Shown here: one piece after another, positions 27,018 through 36,669 of the stretch
Layout of the letters: each line of letters opens with the position of its first letter
Position numbering within the stretch: the first letter of the stretch is position 1
Assembly (NCBI RefSeq): GCF_900454835.1
Contig: NZ_UGTM01000001.1
Coordinates: forward strand, 124,501 to 188,500
Length of the DNA: 64,000 nucleotides
Direction: 5' to 3'
DNA from: Prevotella denticola
GTDB taxonomy: Bacteria; Bacteroidota; Bacteroidia; Bacteroidales; Bacteroidaceae
The notes under the pieces: model-generated
The model's database searches: none
Seen by the model: only the letters and a program-made list of their open reading frames with translations
Told to the model about the DNA's origin: nothing
Position numbers and translations under genes: made by a program

Positions 27018-27623
27018 TTAGTTATTATATCTACTAACTATCCACGTCTGATTCCTAGGATCATATTTAACCATATCTCTATAGACTGGTAATAAATGAA
27101 GCGCAGAATCAATTTGTGGTGCTTCTATCATATAAATATTTCCTCTTTTTTGAAAAGTTATAGGGTAATTCCGTATAACGAGACCTAACTGTATTCTATA
27201 GTGCTCTTTTAGATTTTCAATGTTGATATTTTTTTTCTCTAAAGAGTCTTTTTCCATCTCTAATTGATGATATGTAACAGGTTTACCATTTACCGTCCTA
27301 TATGTAATAAAAGAATTAGAATCGGGTTCTATAAATTGTTCAAAAAGAGAATCCCTATACTCTAGCAAGTTCAATTTGGACTCCAACGTATCATTTCTAT
27401 CGAATAATAGCATATTAGCTATAAGTGAACTTGTAAAAACAACAATAAGAAACATCCAAAGATTTGCCAATCCTCGTTTCGACTTCTCGTGAATCTCGAT
27501 TCTTTGATTCAACTTATCTATTGTTTCTGTTATATTTCTATCATCCATCAAGGACTTTGCTTCTAACTCCTCATAAAGTTCCGAAACTATTTCCTTAAGT
27601 GTTTGCTCTTGGATTTTCTTCAT
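27018..27623 (-). CDS. Single-pass membrane protein, unknown function
   Basis: 201 residues: a helical, charged N-terminal region (about 1-50), one membrane helix (LWMFLIVVFTSSLIANMLLF, residues 56-75), then a coiled-coil-prone stretch and a globular tail. I do not recognise a family. It is the left-most gene of unit 1 and starts 8 bases after the gene before it, with which it probably forms an operon. The layout resembles that of the membrane protein after the relaxase of unit 3 (49094-49741). Confidence 0.6.
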   Translation of the reverse strand: MKKIQEQTLKEIVSELYEELEAKSLMDDRNITETIDKLNQRIEIHEKSKRGLANLWMFLIVVFTSSLIANMLLFDRNDTLESKLNLLEYRDSLFEQFIEPDSNSFITYRTVNGKPVTYHQLEMEKDSLEKKNINIENLKEHYRIQLGLVIRNYPITFQKRGNIYMIEAPQIDSALHLLPVYRDMVKYDPRNQTWIVSRYNN

Positions 27624-27631
27624 AATAGATT

Positions 27632-27964
27632 TTATTGTATCTTTTTAAGAAACTTCAGATTATTTATTTGGGCTTTGAGTTCAAGTCTCTCCTGTTTTAA
27701 CCTGTCTATTTCAGACCTATAATTTGCCTCTTTATCAACCCATTTTTCCCATTGTTCTTTATCTATCTGTAGTTGGTTTCGAGTCATCTTAGTTTCCTGA
27801 AAATAACATCCTCCCTTAAAGCCAACACATAAAATAGCTACAATTATTACCAGTTTCCCCCACAGACTATCAAGGGCTACAAGCAACCTCTCAACCCGTG
27901 TCTCTTTGTCTTGGCTTTTTATTACTGGCATAAATAATACGTTTTTACTTTTTTGATGTGCCAT
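27632..27964 (-). CDS. Small membrane protein with coiled coil, unknown function
   Basis: About 110 residues from the ATG at 27964 (an ATG at 27973 adds three). One membrane helix (WGKLVIIVAILCVGFKGGCY) is followed by a basic, Glu- and Lys-rich helix likely to be a coiled coil (about residues 65-110). No family recognised. It pairs with the membrane protein at 27018. Confidence 0.5.
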   Translation of the reverse strand: MAHQKSKNVLFMPVIKSQDKETRVERLLVALDSLWGKLVIIVAILCVGFKGGCYFQETKMTRNQLQIDKEQWEKWVDKEANYRSEIDRLKQERLELKAQINNLKFLKKIQ

Positions 27965-28067
27965 ATATACCATGTATTAATAGAATCCTATGTTATGTAA
28001 TAGAACTCCATAAAATAATACATTTCGCATATTATAGACATAATAATGTTTAAACTATAACTCACAT

Positions 28068-28442
28068 TTAAGCATTATAGCCCTCCTCAAAATCTTTTTT
28101 AAATTCATCTGGTATCGTTTCCAAGACATTTTCTTTATCCTGCTGTACCCCCATGACAAAACCATGATTTCTTACAATATCTTGTACAAACTCATTACAG
28201 TTTAGTCTATTTATAATATTACCAACGCCTGCTGATAAAGATAGCCTACCCATATTGTTTGGTAGAATTGCCCTATAAATTTGAATACGCCCTTCGCTCC
28301 CCCAAGCTCCTTGTTCCTCATTATGCTCCCATACTAATGATGTACTACCATCAGATTTAGCAAGAAACCCTATGAGTTTATAATATTCATGCTCATTGGC
28401 AAACTGTATTTGTCCATTTATTCCAAAAGATTTTTTATACAT
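28068..28442 (-). CDS. Small protein linked to the HNH nuclease, unknown function
   Basis: 124 residues, no membrane segment, start overlapping the end of the HNH gene by 8 bases, so the two are translationally coupled. It is acidic at the C-terminus (IPDEFKKDFEEGYNA). I recognise no family. Its position as the last gene of the restriction-modification operon suggests an accessory subunit or an inhibitor of the nuclease. Confidence 0.6.
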   Translation of the reverse strand: MYKKSFGINGQIQFANEHEYYKLIGFLAKSDGSTSLVWEHNEEQGAWGSEGRIQIYRAILPNNMGRLSLSAGVGNIINRLNCNEFVQDIVRNHGFVMGVQQDKENVLETIPDEFKKDFEEGYNA

Positions 28443-29628
28443 AGTTGTAAATTTTAATTAGTTCATTCTTTAATGCTGCAAATGATGTGCTAAGTGAAAT
28501 ATTCTGATCTAATCCTGTGTTTATAACGAAGATAAAGGACTCCTTGCGATAGTATTTATCTCCAACTGTTTTCAATGAAGTTTCAACAGTATCAGCCTTT
28601 GCTAAAAGGCAGGTTAGTTGATAATCTCGATTTATCTGCTGAGTCCTATTACTAGGATGTGCTAATGTATAATGCTGAGTAGCTGTCAGCTTAATCAAAT
28701 TTTCTAAATAGTGAGCCAACTGCGGAAATTGTGATTTGGGGAAGATATGATGAACTTGTGTCGCTTCACCATTTCCATACTGATCATGTACTTCGCTATC
28801 TATCTGTATCTTGCGGAGTAGATTCATTGCTTTTTGAACATAATAAGCATTATATGCTTCTTGCTGTTCTATGTCTTGTTGTTGCTCTGCTTCTTGACGT
28901 GTAATAGACTTCTCTTTGTTTAAGTCTCGCCAATTCTTACGATTATACATTAAGTCAGAAAATGTAAAAGCATATTGGGACATACGCCCTTTCTCCGTAC
29001 CATTGATTTGATTTTCTACAGCATAAACATTGAGAACTTTTGGGAAAATGCGATGGACTTCAACATTAGTGTTGATTGCAGTGCAACCAATGGTAAATTT
29101 ATCATACCTATCCTTTAGTTCTTGAAAATCTGCTGCTGTAGCATTTCCTTGGAGGCACTTATTCTTATAAGTATCAAAATATTTCAAGAGTCCACTATCA
29201 CTTAATACCTTGACAAGATAACAGTAAAGGAAATTAAAAGTATTACGCTCTCTTTGTGCAATGTAATCTAGAATATCCATATTAGCAACACTATAATAGT
29301 TCTTACCAGAGCGTTTTTCTATTTCCAAAACATGTGCATAAGCAAGCATTCTAAGAGGTTGTTGTATAAACTTATCATACTCGCTACGTGCTGTAGGGTT
29401 AGTTGGGAGAGGTTTATTAAAGATTGCTTTTGCATTCTTTATAAAATAACGTGCTTCCCAAATATCTAACACAGTAAACTCATGTGTAGTGTCCACAGCA
29501 TTTATAATGCAATCTGCTATGAAACATACTACATCTGGAGTACACTTTTGATCCATGAAGCGAGCATCTCCAGACTTTCTAACATCTAAATCAAATTGAT
29601 TCAGGTATGATGTTATTTGATCTCTCAT
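28435..29628 (-). CDS. HNH endonuclease (probable restriction enzyme)
   Basis: 397 residues. The C-terminal third contains an HNH/beta-beta-alpha-metal site: VHHIFPKSQ, then YLENLIKLT, then HYTLAHPSNR (about residues 290-335). Most of the N-terminal part is helical and unassigned and may read the DNA sequence. It starts 6 bases after the dual methyltransferase gene, so the pair looks like a type II restriction-modification system. To my knowledge enzymes of the Eco31I/Esp3I type are HNH nucleases paired with cytosine and adenine methyltransferases, which is the same combination. The recognition site cannot be read from the sequence. Confidence 0.8.
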   Translation of the reverse strand: MRDQITSYLNQFDLDVRKSGDARFMDQKCTPDVVCFIADCIINAVDTTHEFTVLDIWEARYFIKNAKAIFNKPLPTNPTARSEYDKFIQQPLRMLAYAHVLEIEKRSGKNYYSVANMDILDYIAQRERNTFNFLYCYLVKVLSDSGLLKYFDTYKNKCLQGNATAADFQELKDRYDKFTIGCTAINTNVEVHRIFPKVLNVYAVENQINGTEKGRMSQYAFTFSDLMYNRKNWRDLNKEKSITRQEAEQQQDIEQQEAYNAYYVQKAMNLLRKIQIDSEVHDQYGNGEATQVHHIFPKSQFPQLAHYLENLIKLTATQHYTLAHPSNRTQQINRDYQLTCLLAKADTVETSLKTVGDKYYRKESFIFVINTGLDQNISLSTSFAALKNELIKIYNYV

Positions 29629-29634
29629 AATATT

Positions 29635-32187
29635 TTATTTGAGTTTCCCGAAAAAGAAAACGGAATTATTATCAATGTTTAACGAACGAGTTCCTAAGTT
29701 CCTTGCTACAGCATAGAACTTTGTAAATTGCTCTGTAGAGTAAAACGAAAGGTCTTGTTTTGTAACCTTGTCATTCTTATCTATTAGCGTAAGTATAGCT
29801 ACTGAGCCATCAGCGATACAGTCCTTTGGCAAAAAGCACGCACGAGGATTATAAGTTAAGTTTGGCAATAATACGCAATCGGTATGATTTAGGAATTTTC
29901 CAACGTCAAGACCGTCTATATCATCAATATAACTATCATAATCAGGAATGTTTACTATCTCATTATTTCCTATATTGCGTGATTTTAGCACTCTGATTTG
30001 TCCATGACTACTTGTAATCGCTTTTGTTATCACTCTATCCCTATATGCCTTAAAAACATCAAACTCTAATTTGTTGGCTACATTATCAAATTCTTGGTTT
30101 CTATAAATAATCCAACAAGGAAAATTATCGTCAGTAAGATAGGCTTGCTTTTGCACATCTATTCGCTCTGTAATATAAGATTCCACTATTGTATTTTCTG
30201 GTTTCTTAGCTGTTTCAAGTACAAACGCAATAGTTTCTATCTTAACATTTTTGAATCCCTTTTCTCCAAAATCTATGATGTGGGAAATCTTCTTTTTAGC
30301 CATCAATAAGCGCGTCTTATTAAATTCTGGAGCATTAATCAAACTTTTGGGAACAATAAGTGCAACGACACTACCTAATAACATCGCTTTCTCTATAAAG
30401 AAAGCAAAAATATTGTTTGTATCAGTATTGTAAATGTCTGATTTGTATGATGCAAGCAAGTTTTTCTCTTTAGTTAGCTTTTTGTAAGGAGGATTACCTA
30501 CTACAACATCATATTTTTTGCTGAAAATGTGCAACAGAAAATCTGCACATATATAGTTGATATGTACATTCTCAGGAATAGTCACGTGGTTTAGTAAGTT
30601 TTGCAGGGTCTCAATGCTTCTATTATCTATATCGACAACGTCTATGTTTACAGATGGTAAATCTTCATACTTTTTTATCAACATAGGGATAAAGTTACCG
30701 ACCCCTACGGATGGCTCCAAAATATTTAATTCGGCAGCTCCCTTAAAATCTGGCAAGTTTTTTACGACTGAAAAACATATATCCTGTCGAGTATAATAAG
30801 CTGCGTTGTCGTCTCTATTGGCATTGGCTAATTCTGCTATTTTTGACAGCTCAAAAAACTTCTTTCCTGTAGATTTCTTTATAAAATCTACAAGATTTTT
30901 TTGTTCAGCCAATTTACGTTGTTCAATAAGTTTCTTTATATCCTGTTCTGCAATAACTGGAGCACACAAAACTCTACGAATTTTATGTGCAATCTGCCTA
31001 AATATTACAGTAGGAACAGCTTCTCCCAAATTCTGGCGGATATTCATTTCCTCTTTCTTGAGAAAGGCTTCCTTTTCTTTTATAGATAGAGTGTTTAGAG
31101 TATCAAAGGGTATATCAGACCATTGGAAAGAATGAGGGACGGACATCATTAGCATGACTTCTCTAATACTGAACACACGATTGTCAACAGGGTGTACAGT
31201 ATTCTGACTAGCCATTATATCGTTGCGTGTGTGAATACATGGCGCAACTTTATCCCAACATTGCCGAGTATATTTATCTCCGTTCTTACGTGCGTTATAA
31301 ACTACTACGCCATTCTTTATAGTGTGAGGTATTCTATTTATATCTGTATTGTCAAATGCAGATTGTCCCTCTTTTATTTCTGAAATCCATGCCTCCATCT
31401 TAGGGGCATACTTTCTGAAATTATGATATATATCAGTGGGGGAGATTTCTCCCATTGTTTTTAGCGAAGGTAATTCACCTATAACGTCACGGAGTGTTTT
31501 CTCTGGTTGCTTATCTGGGAAAACATCATAAGGAGTAATTTCTCTAATGTCCTTTCTTACTCCTATGACGAGTGTTCTAGTCCTACTAGACGGATTACCA
31601 TAATCCTTGAAATTAACAACCTTATACAATATATTATATGAACCTCCGAGATTAAGCTCTATGGCACTACGAATAGTCTTATCTTCCCCATCTATATCAG
31701 TACAAATTGAAGTTAAGAATGCTCTTACATTTTCAAAAATAAAAAACTTAGGCTGTATTTGCTTAGTCATTTTTATAGACTCCACAACAAGCGAATTACG
31801 TTTCAATTCATCTTTCTTCTTGTGGTTAGCTACAGACATTCCCTGACATGGAGGAGTCGCAACAAGCACATCCAAATCTTTTACATTGAAATTCTTTTGC
31901 CATAATCTTAATTCAGAGAACACTTTGTCTTGTGTTGCTTGCTCAGTCATATCACCGCAAATATAGCCACTATCATAAGCACATTTTTGATTGTACTTTT
32001 GAATCTTTAATCTTCGCTCTAACAATTCTACTGTTGCAAGACAGTAAAAATTTTCTTCTTTGAACCCGTAGCAACCTATACCAGCACTACTGAATAAGCT
32101 GATATATGTGTGTAGTCCATACGGAGAACGGCTTTCCTCAACAATAGATTGAGGCAATTCTATTTCTTTATAAGTCTTCTTTGGCAT
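29635..32187 (-). CDS. Fused cytosine-5 / adenine-N6 DNA methyltransferase
   Basis: About 850 residues from ATG 32187. The N-terminal half is a C5-cytosine methyltransferase: motif I LFSSAGIGCYGF (near 32), motif IV ATPPCQGMS with the catalytic Cys (near 110), motif VI FFIFENV. The C-terminal half is an adenine N6-methyltransferase of the TaqI/Eco57I type: LEPSVGVGNFIPML, then GNPPYKKL (near 560). Such fusions suit an asymmetric site where one strand is methylated on C and the other on A. Its ATG overlaps the stop of the XRE gene upstream (TGATG). Confidence 0.88.
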   Translation of the reverse strand: MPKKTYKEIELPQSIVEESRSPYGLHTYISLFSSAGIGCYGFKEENFYCLATVELLERRLKIQKYNQKCAYDSGYICGDMTEQATQDKVFSELRLWQKNFNVKDLDVLVATPPCQGMSVANHKKKDELKRNSLVVESIKMTKQIQPKFFIFENVRAFLTSICTDIDGEDKTIRSAIELNLGGSYNILYKVVNFKDYGNPSSRTRTLVIGVRKDIREITPYDVFPDKQPEKTLRDVIGELPSLKTMGEISPTDIYHNFRKYAPKMEAWISEIKEGQSAFDNTDINRIPHTIKNGVVVYNARKNGDKYTRQCWDKVAPCIHTRNDIMASQNTVHPVDNRVFSIREVMLMMSVPHSFQWSDIPFDTLNTLSIKEKEAFLKKEEMNIRQNLGEAVPTVIFRQIAHKIRRVLCAPVIAEQDIKKLIEQRKLAEQKNLVDFIKKSTGKKFFELSKIAELANANRDDNAAYYTRQDICFSVVKNLPDFKGAAELNILEPSVGVGNFIPMLIKKYEDLPSVNIDVVDIDNRSIETLQNLLNHVTIPENVHINYICADFLLHIFSKKYDVVVGNPPYKKLTKEKNLLASYKSDIYNTDTNNIFAFFIEKAMLLGSVVALIVPKSLINAPEFNKTRLLMAKKKISHIIDFGEKGFKNVKIETIAFVLETAKKPENTIVESYITERIDVQKQAYLTDDNFPCWIIYRNQEFDNVANKLEFDVFKAYRDRVITKAITSSHGQIRVLKSRNIGNNEIVNIPDYDSYIDDIDGLDVGKFLNHTDCVLLPNLTYNPRACFLPKDCIADGSVAILTLIDKNDKVTKQDLSFYSTEQFTKFYAVARNLGTRSLNIDNNSVFFFGKLK

Positions 32188-32477
32188 CACTTTGCATGCT
32201 TTAATTCATTCCTCACTAATGACAACACATCTGAAGCAACAGATTTATCAGTTGCTATCACATCTGAGACCTTGTCTGCTAGCCACAAAGTCAATAGGTC
32301 TTCATGAGCTACATGAAACAAATTTGATAATATCACAATTTGTTCTTTTTTGGCTTTCCTCTCTCCTCGTTCTATTTTACAATAGGTAGCCGTATCAATA
32401 TCAAGTGCCGCAGCTAAACGACGTTGCGGCATTTGATTTATTGTACGTAATTCTTTTATTCGTTCGGAAAACAACAT
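32187..32477 (-). CDS. XRE-family regulator of the restriction operon
   Basis: 96 residues from MLFSERIKELR at 32477; the longer frame from 32510 would begin about at the transcript start. The helix-turn-helix (RRLAAALDIDTATYCKIERGERKAK) is typical of XRE/Cro proteins. Its stop overlaps the start of the methyltransferase gene. Small regulators in this position often act as controller proteins that delay nuclease expression after transfer. Confidence 0.8.
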   Translation of the reverse strand: MLFSERIKELRTINQMPQRRLAAALDIDTATYCKIERGERKAKKEQIVILSNLFHVAHEDLLTLWLADKVSDVIATDKSVASDVLSLVRNELKHAK

Positions 32478-32517
32478 ATTAACTATTTTTGTCTTGACAT
32501 TATTTGGCAAAGTTACG

Positions 32518-32549
32518 AATTTTACACGAGAGTAACAATTTTACTTATA
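32518..32549 (-). promoter_or_regulatory. Promoter of the restriction-modification operon
   Basis: On the minus strand ATTG (32546-32549), 20 bases, TAACTTTG (32518-32525). It overlaps the end of the relaxase gene and sits directly upstream of the XRE gene. Confidence 0.55.
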
Positions 32550-33888
32550 TTTTTATTCCTCTCTTTCTTGCTTTTTCCTTATATACCAATTCCGCTTTCT
32601 CTCTCCATTGCTCATATTTCATTTTAAACCAATCTACTACTGGCAAATCATCAATGAACAACTGCCATTTGTTCTTTTGCTCTGGACGAACTACATTCTT
32701 GATGTACGCAACAGATTGCTCTGTGTCAAACTTGCGATTGTGTTGCTTAGAGTAAAGTGAACCACTAAAACTAACCTTTTTGAAGCAAGCGATTGCCTTT
32801 ATTAAGTTAGGAACAAAGCCCATTTGCAAGCATTCACGCACGATAGCCTTAATATCAGCAAAATAAGGAATAAGTTCCTCCAACTTACTTTCTTTTTTCT
32901 GCTTGTTGATTACATAACGTGTATGCTCACTTTTCACCAGCTCCAACTGTTGCTTGTGCAGTATATCTGCAGTAGTGATTTGAGTACACAAAGCATTTAT
33001 ACTCTGTTGAAGCTCAAGTTTATCGACTTTAAGTTGCTTGTTCTCTTCCTCCAAACGTTTAACCTTATTGCTCCCGAAAAGAGAAGATATACTATCCGTA
33101 ATCGCTGTTGTGGCAGTTACTGCAGAACTTTTCAGTTTCTCTACTTTTATTCCTTGTTTCACCTCTTTAAGTTCTGATTCTAGCTGTTCTTTGCTTGATT
33201 CAAGTGTATGTAGTTCACTTTGTAGGTTTTCGGTTGCACCAATGAGTGATTTGTAATATTCAGAAGTCGAGATATGTTTAGCTTCAGATCCATCAATACC
33301 ACGATGTAACCCATACTTGTTCATGAGTTGTGCATAGCTATCTTGATAAGTTTTTAACTTGTTCCGTGCCATGACATCATCAGCACACAACCGAGTTGTA
33401 CCAGCTTTCTTCTTTCGGTACTTACGTTTACCATTCTCTTCCTCTTTTTGGGCTTTCCTCCGTTCACAGGTAACAATAGGTACAATCGTAGCATGTATAT
33501 GTGGTGTATGCTCGTCCATGTGCAGAACAGCCGACACAACGTTTTCTTTGCCGTAGGTTTCTTGTAACCATTGAATGTTATCTTGACACCAGTTACCAAG
33601 TTGTCCACTTTCTTCTACCTGCTTCATTTTCTCGTGCGTTCCTGTGAGCAATACCCGGATTGCTCGTACTTGATTCTTACCAATCTTGCGAGTGATACCA
33701 GCCGTATTGATGCGATGGCTTATTGCTTCACTTCGGGAGTGGATTCCATCGGGGAACTCAATGAGTTCTTTGTTTAAGTGAGTGCGACTTTCATCTGCAT
33801 TCTTAGGATGAATGGTGCGTTCGATATGAGCAGACATACCCGTGTCGGCTCCTTTTGCTTTCTCTAAATGTAATACTGCGTATCCCAT
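32545..33888 (-). CDS. MobV/Pre-family relaxase
   Basis: 447 residues. The N-terminal part opens MGYAVLHLEKAKG and contains the metal-binding HMDEHTPHIHATIVPI (about residues 120-135) of Pre/Mob relaxases. From about residue 215 to 330 the sequence is a coiled coil. It nicks oriT and leads the strand into the recipient. The likely oriT is the hairpin-rich space just upstream (33963-34053). Confidence 0.88.
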   Translation of the reverse strand: MGYAVLHLEKAKGADTGMSAHIERTIHPKNADESRTHLNKELIEFPDGIHSRSEAISHRINTAGITRKIGKNQVRAIRVLLTGTHEKMKQVEESGQLGNWCQDNIQWLQETYGKENVVSAVLHMDEHTPHIHATIVPIVTCERRKAQKEEENGKRKYRKKKAGTTRLCADDVMARNKLKTYQDSYAQLMNKYGLHRGIDGSEAKHISTSEYYKSLIGATENLQSELHTLESSKEQLESELKEVKQGIKVEKLKSSAVTATTAITDSISSLFGSNKVKRLEEENKQLKVDKLELQQSINALCTQITTADILHKQQLELVKSEHTRYVINKQKKESKLEELIPYFADIKAIVRECLQMGFVPNLIKAIACFKKVSFSGSLYSKQHNRKFDTEQSVAYIKNVVRPEQKNKWQLFIDDLPVVDWFKMKYEQWREKAELVYKEKARKRGIKI

Positions 33889-33962
33889 AGTCCTCTTACA
33901 TTATTTGTTTTTACGTTTAGGTTGGTGATTCTCTTCGGGGTTTCAAAAGGGGATTCTCCTTT

Positions 33963-34053
33963 GCTCATTGGGCATTTTTAGCAGAGGAGTGTAACGGCTG
34001 CGTAAAGAAAATGCCCTAATGAGCTATGGTATTTCGCTTTGTGAAATATCCAT
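33963..34053. other. oriT: Candidate oriT of unit 1
   Basis: Two inverted repeats in the 183-base space upstream of the relaxase gene: GCTCATTGGGCATTTT (33963-33978) pairs with 34008-34024 with one bulge, and ATGGTATTTC (34026-34035) pairs with GAAATATCCAT (34043-34053). Paired hairpins next to a relaxase gene are the usual form of an oriT. No nick site can be assigned. Confidence 0.5.
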
Positions 34054-34071
34054 AGGGGAGCAAGCGATGAT

Positions 34072-35010
34072 TTATAGCCCCCTTCCTTTTCCCTTTTGTT
34101 GTTGAATGATGATAGGTTTATCACAAAGTAGGTCGTTAATATCCTTATATTTTGAGTAAGCTCGTGCGCCATTTTTTACCTTATTCCCTAACTCTTTTGA
34201 GAGTTCTGCATAAGCATCCCAGCCTGCTCTATCGTTGTCGAAAAGACAAACGAGGTTTTCATAGGACATTAAAAGGCTCTTTGCCTTTTGCAAGTTGGTG
34301 ATGGAGTTAAGGATGATATAATCCGAAGCTCCCACTGACTTGTCATCACTAAGGGTTAAGATACCCTTGCTTTGCTTTTGCAAGGTCATATAAGATAGAT
34401 AATCCATAAATCCCTCAAATATCAGACAGCTATTGGCTTGGTCTTTCAATTTGATAATCGTAAATGATTTAGGTGCTATGCAGCCTTTGAAGAATGAGTT
34501 GCGCAGTTCGTAGCCACCAATCTTGTTAGCAAAGCCTATAGCAAAGTAGGTTTTATCCTTATAGGTAAAATGTAGTTCTACACATTCCTTTTGAGCTATC
34601 GCAATATCCACTTTGCGCTCCGCGAGGTAATGAAGTAAGGCAGGGTGAGATAGTTCGCAGACTTCTATGTTCTTAAAAGCAGGTTCTTCTGGAGTAGTAA
34701 TCCTTGTAGGTTGGTAGGAGTGATAGTTCATAGTGGATATGCCTGGAGCTGACTTTTCTATTTGTGCAAGCAGATAGGAAATATCTCTTGAATGATATAA
34801 CTCTTCTGCAAGTGCGATGATACTACCACCTTTGCCAAGTCCGAAGTCATACCAAAGGTTGAGCTTTGTGTTAACCTTGAATGATGCCTGTGTTTCGTTT
34901 CTAAATGGCGATTTATAATATAACTTTTCGCCACTAATTTTGATAGGTGTATGCCCTATACTTTGCAGAAAGTCCTGCAATTTGATATGTTTTGCTGTTT
35001 CAATGTTCAT
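34072..35010 (-). CDS. TOPRIM/CHC2-type DNA primase
   Basis: 312 residues. The N-terminal part has the CHC2-like fold seen in element primases (YYKSPFRNETQASFKVNTK, then LWYDFGLGKGGSIIALAEE). A TOPRIM domain carries CLIFEGFMDYLS (Glu) and LVCLFDNDRAGWDAY (DxD). It should prime element DNA after transfer. A paralogue lies in unit 3 (46750-47679). Confidence 0.85.
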   Translation of the reverse strand: MNIETAKHIKLQDFLQSIGHTPIKISGEKLYYKSPFRNETQASFKVNTKLNLWYDFGLGKGGSIIALAEELYHSRDISYLLAQIEKSAPGISTMNYHSYQPTRITTPEEPAFKNIEVCELSHPALLHYLAERKVDIAIAQKECVELHFTYKDKTYFAIGFANKIGGYELRNSFFKGCIAPKSFTIIKLKDQANSCLIFEGFMDYLSYMTLQKQSKGILTLSDDKSVGASDYIILNSITNLQKAKSLLMSYENLVCLFDNDRAGWDAYAELSKELGNKVKNGARAYSKYKDINDLLCDKPIIIQQQKGKGRGL

Positions 35011-35474
35011 AATTGTACGGCTTAGATGTTGTTAGAAAATTGATGATTTGATGAGTTTACTTGTAAGTGCTTGATAATGAATGTTTATATTATACATCAA
35101 CTCTTCATCAAAAAAATAATCTAAAGGGGAAGTGATGCTTGTGCAACTATTTCCTTATATCTTTACTTCGTTATTTCACGGTTTCATCTTATCACTATTT
35201 ACCAGATAAGATATTTTTTCTTGGGGAGCAAGTTGTACTTTTATGCGGACAAAAGTGCTGCCTACTTCACGAAGTAGGATTATCGCGACTTCACTTGTTC
35301 GGGATTTACTGCTGACCAAAAGAGAAACCATGTATATACATGATAATTTCTCTTTTGGATAGCAATAACCTCTTCATCAATGATTTATTTATGATGTCTT
35401 TTTGATGAGTATTTATTTCCCTTATGTTCAGTGAGTTATATTCTCTTTTCATCAATTCATCAAAATAATAAGGG
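35011..35474. other. Conserved non-coding space between helicase and primase genes, unit 1
   Basis: 464 bases without an ORF. It holds an inverted repeat CCAAAAGAGAAA / TTTCTCTTTTGG (35316-35358) and a block at 35228-35258 (AGCAAGTTGTACTTTTATGC, then GGACAAAAGTG). Both recur, in the opposite orientation, in the same position in unit 3. Conservation in non-coding DNA between two replication genes suggests a replication origin. Confidence 0.55.
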
Positions 35475-36665
35475 TTATAACGCTAAAAGTTGTTCGAGGG
35501 TGACCGTATAGTACCTTCCCATGCGCCTGACATCAGAATAATAGTTGGGGCGGTTGTAATCTATCTGGTAAGTGGTATAGCAAAGCGTATTACTTGCTGG
35601 TTGTAGCTTCCAAATATCCTGTACTACTTTACGCACTTGCCCTTTTTCGGCTTTCACCTGTGTGAAGTTGAGTAGTGAAACAATATCATTCAGACAGAAG
35701 GAATATTCCTTGATATTCATCTGTTGCATAATATCAATGGCAAGTTCAGCCATCTCAATTTCCAACTTATTGCGATTGCTGCAGATGATACGTTTAAGAG
35801 CTGGCGTTTCTGTAAGTTTAGGATTAAACCACATACGGCTTTCCTCTTGGGTACTTAGTGTGCGATGCTGGAGAAAAAATAGAAAGGCAGGTATTTCATC
35901 TTTGAGCTTCTTGAGGAAATCTGTATCATCAGATTGCAGTTTTTCTATTTTTCTTACCCAATAGCGGGTTTCTCCCATATCTATGATAAGAGGGAGGTAC
36001 TCGTTGTTGGAACAGAGCACAAACTTGGAAAAGAAGGCTATTTCAGAGCGGTCTTTTCCTTTGGCTTCCACCTTGTAGGTATGTGTGGTACTTAGATTCT
36101 TTAGTCGTTCACTGTCTTCCCTACGGTTAAGCAGTACTTCATCTACTACGATAATGAGCTTTCCTGTCCAGTCAGCATTGAACTGACTGCGAAAATCCTC
36201 ATTCGTATTAAAGGTTACATTGTCCTTAAAGATGGCTTTAAGGAAGTTGAGGAAGGTACTTTTACCTGTGTTGCGCTCTTCTGATACCAACAGAAGGATA
36301 GGTAACTTCTGAATGGGCTTTAGATAGAGCAGCTGCATATAATCCATTCCTAACTCGTACTGTTCGCCAAATATATGCGACACAAGGGCTTCGATATGAG
36401 GGAATGTTCCTTCTTTTGGCTCATGGTCTATCGGCTCATAGAGATTGAGGAAGTTTGCAACAACAGGTTGATAGTTTACATGGTCTGGCAAGGTACAAAA
36501 ACCATTGTACTTAGGCACACTTGCAATGAAGTCCTTACCGTGATCTTGGCGCAATGTTTCGTTGTTCCAAACGATACGCTTGCGCACAAAACCACCACCT
36601 AACTTGGGTTGGTCCACCAATTTATATAAGGTGGTACCAACTCGGATATATTCTTCCTTTTCCAT
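35475..36665 (-). CDS. VirE/DUF5906-like replicative helicase
   Basis: 396 residues with a Walker A (LLLVSEERNTGKSTFLNFLK, about residues 122-141) and Walker B (LIIVVDEVLL) of the superfamily-3-like ATPases of mobile elements. It probably unwinds the element for replication with the primase. The protein in unit 3 (45077-46267) has the same length and is clearly homologous along its whole length. Confidence 0.82.
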   Translation of the reverse strand: MEKEEYIRVGTTLYKLVDQPKLGGGFVRKRIVWNNETLRQDHGKDFIASVPKYNGFCTLPDHVNYQPVVANFLNLYEPIDHEPKEGTFPHIEALVSHIFGEQYELGMDYMQLLYLKPIQKLPILLLVSEERNTGKSTFLNFLKAIFKDNVTFNTNEDFRSQFNADWTGKLIIVVDEVLLNRREDSERLKNLSTTHTYKVEAKGKDRSEIAFFSKFVLCSNNEYLPLIIDMGETRYWVRKIEKLQSDDTDFLKKLKDEIPAFLFFLQHRTLSTQEESRMWFNPKLTETPALKRIICSNRNKLEIEMAELAIDIMQQMNIKEYSFCLNDIVSLLNFTQVKAEKGQVRKVVQDIWKLQPASNTLCYTTYQIDYNRPNYYSDVRRMGRYYTVTLEQLLAL

Positions 36666-36669
36666 AGTA

